A DNA stretch of 5,990 bases. Source: Thioalkalivibrio sp. (lineage in GTDB: Bacteria > Pseudomonadota > Gammaproteobacteria > Ectothiorhodospirales > Ectothiorhodospiraceae). The notes beneath the pieces were generated by a model. That model was not told the DNA's origin, ran no database searches, and worked only from the letters and a program-made list of their open reading frames with translations. Position 1 is the first letter of the stretch. Each line of letters opens with the position of its first letter. The translations under genes were made by a program, and so were the position numbers. Positions 1-4,864 of the stretch are shown one piece after another. The stretch covers positions 1 to 5,990 of the forward strand of contig JAGTVE010000078.1 in NCBI GenBank assembly GCA_018224485.1, written 5' to 3'.

Positions 1-81
1 CGTTCGTCTTCCAGCTCGCATGGGCCGGAAACGGATGGTGAACCACGAGCCGAAGACTGCATCTCGACGTACCGAAGCGAC

Positions 82-86
82 AGGAG
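82..86 (+). promoter_or_regulatory. Shine-Dalgarno site of the cold-shock gene
   Basis: AGGAG lies nine bases before the ATG at 96 and fixes the start. The rest of the 95-base leader holds no promoter boxes I can call with confidence. Cold-shock genes often have long structured leaders, and this one may begin outside the window. Confidence 0.75.
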
Positions 87-95
87 ATTTATTCG

Positions 96-299
96 ATGAC
101 GACTGGCAAGGTGAAGTGGTTCAACGACCAGAAGGGTTTCGGATTCATCACTCCCGAAGGTGATTCCAAGGACGTGTTCGTCCATTACAGCGCCATCCAG
201 TCCACGGGCTTCAAGTCGTTGACCGAGGGCCAGACGGTGTCATTCGAGATCCAGCAGAGTCCAAAGGGTCCGACCGCCGCACATGTGGTTCCGCAGTAA
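96..299 (+). CDS. CspA-family cold-shock protein (single cold-shock domain, 67 aa)
   Basis: This is a small single-stranded nucleic-acid binding protein. Family members bind RNA or ssDNA in the cytoplasm and act as RNA chaperones. The whole 67-residue product is one cold-shock domain, the usual length for CspA-type proteins. It opens with the typical GKVKWFN segment, then carries RNP1 as KGFGFI (residues 13-18) and RNP2 as VFVHY (27-31), with the aromatic residues W8, F15, F17, F28 and H30 of the binding face. RNP2 ends in Tyr where Phe is more common, a conservative change. The C-terminal part has the expected LTEGQ.VSFE and GP.A..V patterns. The ATG at 96 is preceded by AGGAG at 82-86 with a nine-base gap. 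It stands alone and converges on the minus-strand genes. The sequence cannot say which Csp paralogue it is or whether it is cold-inducible. Confidence 0.97.
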   Translation: MTTGKVKWFNDQKGFGFITPEGDSKDVFVHYSAIQSTGFKSLTEGQTVSFEIQQSPKGPTAAHVVPQ

Positions 300-340
300 G
301 ACGCACCGTGGCGCTGTCGGCTTCGCGTTAACGTCTGACC

Positions 341-460
341 TCAATAGAGTGCCGACGCGCAGGTCTCTACCCGGTAACCGGCGAACTCGAGAGCCAGTGC
401 CGGTAACCGGCGCGTCGCCTTGTGGTCGTCCGGCAGGATTACCGTGTCCGTCTTGTCCAT
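341..460 (-). CDS. 39-aa mini-ORF resembling the start of a response-regulator receiver domain; probably a gene remnant
   Basis: The ATG at 460-458 has an AAGGAG ribosome binding site (468-473) seven bases upstream, better than the site of pfkB. The product reads TVILPDDHKATRRLPALAL, then EFAGYRVETCASALY. This follows the beta1-alpha1-beta2 pattern of receiver (CheY-like) domains: hydrophobic strand, acidic pair D11-D12, helix with RRL..LAL, then AGYRV at the second strand. A receiver domain is about 120 residues, so roughly two thirds is missing, including the phospho-acceptor Asp and the later Thr/Lys switch residues. It cannot work as a phospho-receiver. Reading the other two frames past the TGA at 341 did not give a convincing continuation. 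It sits 55 bp after pfkB on the same strand and may be the last cistron of that operon. Either it is a decaying gene with an intact start, or a short protein whose likeness is coincidental. Confidence 0.5.
   Translation of the reverse strand: MDKTDTVILPDDHKATRRLPALALEFAGYRVETCASALY
371..412. repeat. Two direct copies of a 13-bp sequence, each holding the palindrome CCGGTNACCGG
   Basis: CCGGTAACCGGCG occurs at 371-383 and again at 400-412, with starts 29 bp apart. The first 11 bases of each copy form a perfect inverted repeat around a central A/T pair. Both lie inside the 39-codon ORF, where they are read in different frames (R-R-L-P in one, A-G-Y-R in the other). The repeat is therefore not explained by a repeated peptide. 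It could be a pair of operator half-sites, a duplicated fragment, or chance in GC-rich DNA. Confidence 0.55.
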
Positions 461-467
461 TCCATGT

Positions 468-473
468 CTCCTT
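468..473 (-). promoter_or_regulatory. Strong Shine-Dalgarno site of the 39-codon ORF
   Basis: The minus strand reads AAGGAG, with seven bases to the ATG at 460-458. A second, out-of-frame ATG at 466-464 lies too close to the site and opens only an eight-codon frame. The site therefore favours the 39-codon start. Confidence 0.6.
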
Positions 474-515
474 ACAAAGTCCAGAACATCGGGGGCTGCG
501 TCAGGCCAGGTGACC

Positions 516-1445
516 TCAGGACGAGAGCTTCCGGTACACCCGCTCGACATCCTCGGCCTGGCACAATTCGGTACCCTCACTCAGCAGGGCGGCGGCACCC
601 GCCGCCACCGCATAGCGGCCGGCGTCCTCGAGTGAGCCGCCATCGGCCAGGCGGGAGATCAGCGCGGCCAGAAAACTGTCGCCCGCACCCACCGCGCTGC
701 GGGGCTCCACATCCGGGGCGGGCAGGTGAAAGATGCCGTCACTAGAGTTGAACAGCGCTCCGTCACCGCCAAGGCTCAGCACGACGACCTCCGCCCCGTC
801 ATCTTCGAGAATTCGCCGCAACACGTCTTCCTGCTCCTCCCGCGAATCCAGCCTTGCTCCGGTGAGATCGCGGAGCTCCCGCTTGTTGGGCTTCACCAGG
901 AAGACCCCTTCGTCCAGTGCGGCCTCCAGCGCGGCACCGGAGGCATCGACGACGCACCGGGCCCCTGCCCGCTTCGCGAGCCGAGCCACTCGGGCCATGA
1001 AGTCGTCGGGAACCCCGTCCGGCAGGCTGCCGCTCGCCACCAGGTACACCCCGTCCGACAGCAGCTCCTCGACGCGATCCAGGACCCCGCGCCACTCCGT
1101 GTCCTGCCATTTCGGGCCTTCCAGCACGAAACGGTACTCCTTCCCGGTCGAGCCCTCGTTCACGTTGAAACTCTGGCGGGTGTTGCCCTCGATCTCGATC
1201 GCCTGCGTACCCTCCAGCTCGGCCTCCAGCAACTCACGGTACACCTCGCCCATGGCCCCTCCCACGGCAAAGAGGGCCGTGGCCCGGCCTCCCAGGCGGG
1301 CGACCACGCGGGCGACATTGACGCCACCGCCGCCGGGATCGAAGCGGGCACCCGAGCAGCGCAGCTTGTCTGTGCTGACCACCTCGTCCACCGAGGTGCT
1401 GACGTCGAGGGCGGGATTCATCGTCAGCGTGATGATCGCTTGCAT
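516..1445 (-). CDS. pfkB: 6-phosphofructokinase II (PfkB, ribokinase/PfkB family sugar kinase)
   Basis: Pfk-2 transfers phosphate from ATP to fructose 6-phosphate to give fructose 1,6-bisphosphate in cytoplasmic glycolysis. The 309-residue product aligns nearly end to end with E. coli Pfk-2 as I recall it, which has the same length. It shows LTMNPALD (7-14, with substrate-contact D14), KLRC (27-30), the glycine-rich PGGGGVNVAR (37-46), LVKPNKRE (183-190), VVLSLGGDGA (221-230), and the PfkB signature VGAGDSFLAAL (252-262) with catalytic base D256. The KLRC and GGGGVNVAR forms fit Pfk-2 better than fructose-1-phosphate kinase (FruK), and no fru PTS genes are nearby. Automatic pipelines may still call it '1-phosphofructokinase family hexose kinase'. 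The ATG at 1445 has GAGGA six bases upstream. It follows ppsA on the same strand after 66 bp and is probably co-transcribed with it. No key residue is missing. Confidence 0.95.
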   Translation of the reverse strand: MQAIITLTMNPALDVSTSVDEVVSTDKLRCSGARFDPGGGGVNVARVVARLGGRATALFAVGGAMGEVYRELLEAELEGTQAIEIEGNTRQSFNVNEGSTGKEYRFVLEGPKWQDTEWRGVLDRVEELLSDGVYLVASGSLPDGVPDDFMARVARLAKRAGARCVVDASGAALEAALDEGVFLVKPNKRELRDLTGARLDSREEQEDVLRRILEDDGAEVVVLSLGGDGALFNSSDGIFHLPAPDVEPRSAVGAGDSFLAALISRLADGGSLEDAGRYAVAAGAAALLSEGTELCQAEDVERVYRKLSS

Positions 1446-1451
1446 GGCATT

Positions 1452-1456
1452 TCCTC
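1452..1456 (-). promoter_or_regulatory. Shine-Dalgarno site of pfkB
   Basis: The minus strand reads GAGGA six bases before the ATG at 1445-1443. This supports that start, and the resulting length matches E. coli Pfk-2. Confidence 0.6.
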
Positions 1457-1467
1457 GGGTTGCTGCA

Positions 1468-1511
1468 TCGGGATGTTCACGCGTACCGCATCCGGGCTAC
1501 GGCGCTGCGCC
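1468..1511. repeat. Hairpin-forming ppsA-pfkB spacer, possible REP relic
   Basis: The 66-bp spacer contains GGCGC-T-GCGCC (1501-1511), a perfect short inverted repeat abutting the ppsA stop codon. It also contains GGATG (1471-1475) facing CATCC (1489-1493) around a 13-base loop that includes ACGCGT. On the minus strand it reads GTAGCCCGGATGCGG, which resembles the GTAGCCCGGAT...ATCCGGG type of dispersed bacterial repeat as I remember it. No T-run follows either hairpin, so it is not a standard intrinsic terminator. It could stabilise the upstream ppsA message or attenuate read-through into pfkB. Confidence 0.4.
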
Positions 1512-3932
1512 TCACTCATCGGGTGCGAGCGCTCTTTCGCGTTCGGCCCGGGCCACGATCCGCTTCACGGCCATGAAGCTGTCCGGGCTCACCGAGATGC
1601 TGTCGATTCCCTGCTCCACCAGAAACGCGGCGAACTCGGGATGGTCGCTCGGGGCCTGACCGCAAAGTCCGGTCTTTACGCCGACATCCCGGGCCTTCTC
1701 CAGCAGCTCGGCGATCGCGGCCTTCACTGCAGGATCACGGGCATCGAAGAGCGACGCGAGGAAATCATTGTCCCGGTCGACACCGAGTACCAGCTGGGTC
1801 AGGTCGTTGGTGCCGATGGAGAAGCCGTCTACCCGCGCCCCGAAGTCACGCGCCAGGATCACGTTCGATGGAATCTCGACCATCATGTAGATCTCCAGGC
1901 CCGCCTTGCCGCGCACCAGTCCGTGCTCCGCCATCCTGGCCAGCACGCGGTCGGCCTCATCGACCGTTCGGCAGAACGGAATCATCACCCGGATATTATC
2001 CAGGCCGATCTCCTCCCGGGCACGCCGCACCGCGGCACATTCGAGCGCGAAGGCCTCCGCGTACGGTCCGTCCACATAACGGCTCGCGCCGCGCCAGCCG
2101 AGCATCGGATTGGCCTCTTCCGGCTCGAAGCCGCGTCCTCCGATCAGGCCGGCATATTCGTTGGTCTTGAAATCCGAGAGCCGGACGATCGCGGGGTTTG
2201 GCCACTGGGCCGCCGCCAGCCGGGCGATCCCCCTTGCCATGCGATCGACAAAGAACGCGGAGCCGTCCTCGTAACCCTGCGTCAGCTCGGCAATGGCCTT
2301 CTTCGCTGCCTTGTCCTCGACGCGATCCGGGTGCATCAGGGCCAGCGGGTGCACCTTGATGTCATTGCCGATGATGAACTCGATTCGGGCCAGGCCGATT
2401 CCCTTCGCAGGCAACCGCCACCAGCGGTAGGCGGCACCGGGGTTGGCGAGGTTGATCATGATGTCGGTCCGCGTGTCCTCGATCTCGTCGGGATCCGTTT
2501 CGCTGACCTCCACCTCGGATTCGCCCTCATAGACGAAGCCCCGCTGGCCCTCCGCGCAGGAGACCGTGACCTCCTGCCCGTCCTTCAGGCTGGAGCTGGC
2601 ATCGCCAGCGCCCACCACCGCCGTCAGCCCCAGCTCACGGGACACGATCGCGGCGTGGCTCGTGCGCCCACCCTGATCGGTGACGATGGCCGCCGCCTTC
2701 TTCATCACCGGCACCCAGTCCGGATCGGTCATGCCGGTGACCAGCACGTCGCCCTCGCGAAGCTTGTCACTCTCCTCGGGACTCTTCAGCATCCGAACGA
2801 CGCCGGTCGCCACCGAGTCGCCAACGGCCACGCCCTCCGCCAGCTTCTTGCCCCGGGACACCAGCTTCCATGAGCGGAACGGTTCGTTGGACTTCTGCGA
2901 ATGCACCGTCTCCGGGCGCGCCTGCACGATGAACAGGTCCCCGCTCTCCCCGTCCTTGGCCCATTCGATGTCCATCGGCTTGCCGTAATGGGCCTCGATC
3001 ACGGCGCCCCAGCGGCCCAGGGTCAGGATCTCCTCATCGGAGAGCACGAAGGCGGCGCGCTCCTTCTTCGTCGTCTCGACCGTCCGCGCGGGACTGTCTT
3101 CTCCCTTCTTACGGGCATAGACCATCTTGATCGCCTTGCCACCCAGCCGCCTTTCGATGATCGGCCGCAGCGAACCCTCCGGTTTCGCCTGCGACAGCAG
3201 CGGCTTGAAGACGTGATACTCGTCCGGGTCCACGCTGCCCTGCACCACCGTCTCGCCGAGGCCCCAGGCGGCATTGATCAGCACCACTCCGGGGTAGCCG
3301 GTCTCCGTATCCAGCGAAAACATCACCCCGGATCCGGCCTTGTCGGAACGCACCATCTGCTGGACACCGACGGACAGCGCGATCTGCAGATGATCGAAGC
3401 CCTGCCGCTCCCGGTAGGCGATGGCGCGATTCGTGAACAGCGAGGCGTAGCATTTCCGACAGGCCTCGAGCAGGGCCTCGTGCCCCCGTATGTTCAGGAA
3501 GGTCTCGAGCTGGCCCGCAAAGCTGGCGCTGGGCAGATCCTCCGCCGTGGCCGAGGAACGCACCGCCACATCCAGCTCCTTCTTGCCGGTCTCGCGGCGC
3601 ATCTCGTCGTAGGCCTCGACGATCGCGTGTTCGACATCCTCCGGCCAGCGCCCCTCCTCGATCATGCCGCGCACCTCGGCGCCAACGCTTTTCAGGTTGG
3701 ACTGGTCCGATTTCAGCTTGCCCATGGCCTCGGCGATCGGGTCGCGAAGCCCGTTGTCATCGATGAAGCGCCAGTACGCCGCGGCCGTGGTCGCAAAGCC
3801 CCCCGGCACGCGGATGCCCTGTGCCGCGAGGGTCGCGATCATCTCGCCGAGGCTCGCATTCTTGCCCCCGACGTCATCCGAGTCGTTCTGGTTCAGCGCC
3901 GATAGTCGAAGAATCCAGGGTTTGTCGCTCAT
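1512..3932 (-). CDS. ppsA: Phosphoenolpyruvate synthase (pyruvate, water dikinase)
   Basis: PpsA converts pyruvate, ATP and water to phosphoenolpyruvate, AMP and phosphate, the entry to gluconeogenesis from C3 compounds. The product has 806 residues (E. coli PpsA has 792) with the three-part family layout. The N-terminal ATP-binding domain has VGGKNASLGEM (21-31), VRSSATAEDLPSASFAGQ (124-141), WGLGETVVQG (223-232) and VQARPETV (336-343). The swivelling phosphohistidine domain has GGRTSHAAIVSRELG (421-435), with catalytic H426 and T424 at the position that PpsR-type regulators phosphorylate. The C-terminal PEP/pyruvate barrel has KGIGLARIEF (510-519), NPMLGWRGASRY (608-619), MMVEIPSN (683-690), FSIGTNDLTQ (704-713) and GLCGQAPSDHP (755-765), with proton-donor C757. 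CAGGAGGA lies eight bases before the ATG. The reading frame is intact, and pfkB follows. No ppsR (DUF299) gene is visible, although it is often adjacent in gammaproteobacteria. Confidence 0.98.
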   Translation of the reverse strand: MSDKPWILRLSALNQNDSDDVGGKNASLGEMIATLAAQGIRVPGGFATTAAAYWRFIDDNGLRDPIAEAMGKLKSDQSNLKSVGAEVRGMIEEGRWPEDVEHAIVEAYDEMRRETGKKELDVAVRSSATAEDLPSASFAGQLETFLNIRGHEALLEACRKCYASLFTNRAIAYRERQGFDHLQIALSVGVQQMVRSDKAGSGVMFSLDTETGYPGVVLINAAWGLGETVVQGSVDPDEYHVFKPLLSQAKPEGSLRPIIERRLGGKAIKMVYARKKGEDSPARTVETTKKERAAFVLSDEEILTLGRWGAVIEAHYGKPMDIEWAKDGESGDLFIVQARPETVHSQKSNEPFRSWKLVSRGKKLAEGVAVGDSVATGVVRMLKSPEESDKLREGDVLVTGMTDPDWVPVMKKAAAIVTDQGGRTSHAAIVSRELGLTAVVGAGDASSSLKDGQEVTVSCAEGQRGFVYEGESEVEVSETDPDEIEDTRTDIMINLANPGAAYRWWRLPAKGIGLARIEFIIGNDIKVHPLALMHPDRVEDKAAKKAIAELTQGYEDGSAFFVDRMARGIARLAAAQWPNPAIVRLSDFKTNEYAGLIGGRGFEPEEANPMLGWRGASRYVDGPYAEAFALECAAVRRAREEIGLDNIRVMIPFCRTVDEADRVLARMAEHGLVRGKAGLEIYMMVEIPSNVILARDFGARVDGFSIGTNDLTQLVLGVDRDNDFLASLFDARDPAVKAAIAELLEKARDVGVKTGLCGQAPSDHPEFAAFLVEQGIDSISVSPDSFMAVKRIVARAERERALAPDE

Positions 3933-3940
3933 GATTCACG

Positions 3941-3948
3941 TCCTCCTG
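3941..3948 (-). promoter_or_regulatory. Strong Shine-Dalgarno site of ppsA
   Basis: The minus strand reads CAGGAGGA, close to the full anti-16S complement, eight bases before the ATG at 3932-3930. It suggests efficient translation and fixes the start. I could not place -35/-10 boxes in the GC-rich repeats upstream. Confidence 0.8.
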
Positions 3949-3987
3949 TCGTGTGTGGCAGTCCCCGGGTGGCGAACGGGACGATGA

Positions 3988-4100
3988 AGGCCCCCTCCCC
4001 CGCTTGCGGGGACAAATCCGCCGGGAGCGACTCGAACCGCCGAAGGCGGGCCCGAAGGGCGGAGGGCAGGATGCCCGGAGTAACGGTTGGGGTGGGGGTG
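3988..4100. repeat. REP-like/small dispersed repeat element A, with several hairpins
   Basis: The left end holds CCCCGC-TT-GCGGGG (3998-4011). The right end is a G-rich stretch (4089-4100) that can pair with the C-rich start of the next element at 4120-4126. Between them sit three consecutive small hairpins: CCGCC-GAA-GGCGG (4037-4049), GCCC-GAA-GGGC (4050-4060) and GGGC-AGGAT-GCCC (4064-4076). No open frame here has a ribosome binding site or a recognisable protein. The structure looks like a non-coding dispersed element in the ppsA upstream region. A genome-wide search would decide whether it is repeated elsewhere. Confidence 0.6.
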
Positions 4101-4113
4101 CGGCGTCGGATCC

Positions 4114-4154
4114 GGCCCTCACCCCCGGCCCCTCTCCCGCTTGCGGGAGAGGGG
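4114..4154. repeat. REP-like hairpin element B
   Basis: A perfect 12-bp inverted repeat, CCCCTCTCCCGC (4129-4140) and GCGGGAGAGGGG (4143-4154), is separated by TT and preceded by GGCCCTCACCCCCGG. This is the CCCTCACCCC...CTCTCCCGC type of palindrome that I recall being scattered between genes in many high-GC proteobacteria. It shares the core CCCGCTTGCGGG with element A, 137 bp away (3999-4010 and 4136-4147). No T-run follows on either strand, so it is not a canonical terminator, though it could stop RNA decay or serve as a Rho-dependent or bidirectional end. Confidence 0.7.
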
Positions 4155-4181
4155 AGAGCTACACGATTTTCACGCTAACTC

Positions 4182-4256
4182 GTAGGAGCGGCCTCCGGCC
4201 GCGATCGGCCGGCGAGGCCTAGCCCCGGGAGCATCGCGACCAGAGGTCGCTCCCAC
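4182..4256. repeat. Pair of inverted REP sequences (BIME-like)
   Basis: The left copy, GTAGGAGCGGCCTCCGGCCG (4182-4201), contains the hairpin GCGGCC-TCC-GGCCGC (4188-4202). The right copy is in opposite orientation. It reads GTGGGAGCGACCTCTGGTCG on the minus strand (4256-4237), with hairpin GCGACC-AGA-GGTCGC (4236-4250). Both copies share the G-T-[AG]-GGAGCG head and the GCGAT tail, and the stems differ by compensating changes (GGCC/GGCC versus GACC/GGTC). This is the usual arrangement of paired REPs mobilised by RAYT (REP-associated tyrosine) transposases. No RAYT gene is in the window. The pair lies 56 bp beyond the stop codon of the exported protein, so it may act on the 3' end of that message. 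Confidence 0.8.
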
Positions 4257-4270
4257 GGGCCCTTGGCTGG

Positions 4271-4290
4271 GCCAGGGGAGGGCGCCTGGC
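4271..4290. terminator. Weak candidate 3'-end hairpin after the envelope operon
   Basis: GCCAGG (4271-4276) and CCTGGC (4285-4290) form a six-base stem with an eight-base loop, about 21 bp past the stop of the minus-strand gene ending at 4312. No U-tract follows on the minus strand, so it fits a Rho-dependent end or RNA-stabilising structure better than an intrinsic terminator. Confidence 0.25.
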
Positions 4291-4311
4291 TGGGTTGATA
4301 CTCTCTCGGAT

Positions 4312-4770
4312 TCACTTTATGAACGGCACGTCCGCGATGCTCTCAGGGGTGACCCGCTCCATGCAGTTCCGAAGTTCGCCGTCGGGCCCCGCGCAGTTCA
4401 GCACGTCGTTCAGCAGTACGCGACCGATGTCCGCGCAGGCGAGGCCGCTGATGGCGAACACCCGGACGCTGGTCCGGCCTGCCGCCAGGGGGGCAGCGTC
4501 CACCGCCAGCCGCCGCGCGATCACGCCGTCCGTGTCGAACATCACCAGGTCGAGCCGCAGTGCCTCGAAGGACTGCTCGCCGCGGTTCTCGAGCACGATG
4601 TAGGCGCGGCATGCGTCGCCGTCGGGCTCCAGCTTGTTCAGCTGGATGTTCACGGACCCGGCATTCTGGGCGAGCCCAAGGGCCGGAGCGAGCGCCCAGA
4701 CAGCAATCAGCAGCAGGGCGATGCCTCGGCCGAGGCGGAACGAGCGGTGTGACGCAATGGCAGGACGCAT
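4312..4770 (-). CDS. Exported hypothetical protein with four cysteines, downstream of tonB
   Basis: I do not know a named function for this 152-residue product. The N-terminus is a clear Sec-type signal peptide: basic residues to R15, a hydrophobic core at about 17-33, and a likely cleavage after LGLA (residue 34). The mature part, about 118 residues, has few charged clusters and exactly four cysteines: C54 (DACRAY), C112 (GLACADI), C126 (VLNCAG) and C136 (LRNCME). These could form two disulfides in the periplasm. The pattern ACRAYIVLEN...LDLVMFDTDGVI...GLACADIGRVLLND resembles a small exported family of unknown function that I recall from other proteobacteria, sometimes near exbB/tonB-type genes. 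That recollection is unverified. The ATG at 4770 has AAGGAG seven bases upstream. The gene follows the TonB-family gene on the same strand after 94 bp, so a role beside that envelope machinery is a reasonable inference. Confidence 0.85.
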   Translation of the reverse strand: MRPAIASHRSFRLGRGIALLLIAVWALAPALGLAQNAGSVNIQLNKLEPDGDACRAYIVLENRGEQSFEALRLDLVMFDTDGVIARRLAVDAAPLAAGRTSVRVFAISGLACADIGRVLLNDVLNCAGPDGELRNCMERVTPESIADVPFIK

Positions 4771-4777
4771 GAGTGGT

Positions 4778-4783
4778 CTCCTT
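4778..4783 (-). promoter_or_regulatory. Shine-Dalgarno site of the exported four-cysteine protein
   Basis: The minus strand reads AAGGAG seven bases before the ATG at 4770-4768. It selects this frame over a longer overlapping frame on the same strand (4343-4846) that has no protein-like features. Confidence 0.7.
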
Positions 4784-4864
4784 GCTGGTTGGATGTTCGG
4801 GCCGGTGCAGTGACCCCAGCGGGATGCCGGTCGCTCCGTGCCGCATTCGGGTTCGTTGTGCGGG

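Noticed and set aside
461..580. Extension of the 39-codon ORF upstream to an ATG at 580
   Set aside because: The extension overlaps the pfkB 3' end out of frame and has no domain resemblance. The strong Shine-Dalgarno site and the receiver-like sequence both begin at 460.
726..2873. A 715-codon open frame on the plus strand, opposite pfkB and ppsA
   Set aside because: It runs antisense through two well-identified genes, its product has no recognisable domain, and long antisense frames are expected in GC-rich codon-biased DNA.
2901..3905. A 334-codon plus-strand open frame opposite the first part of ppsA
   Set aside because: Antisense shadow of a strongly conserved gene, with no protein-like motif.
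3951..4222. Short plus-strand frames in the ppsA upstream interval, with peptides such as LTPGPSPACGRGE
   Set aside because: These peptides are translations of REP-like palindromes and are often mis-annotated as small proteins. No supporting ribosome binding site.
3988..4256. CRISPR array or riboswitch in the repeat-rich interval
   Set aside because: The repeats are palindromic, of mixed types and irregularly spaced, with no uniform repeat-spacer units, and I see no known riboswitch core.
4343..4846. A 167-codon minus-strand frame overlapping the exported protein in another frame
   Set aside because: Low-complexity Arg/Pro-rich product. The alternative frame has a signal peptide, a good ribosome binding site and a cysteine pattern.
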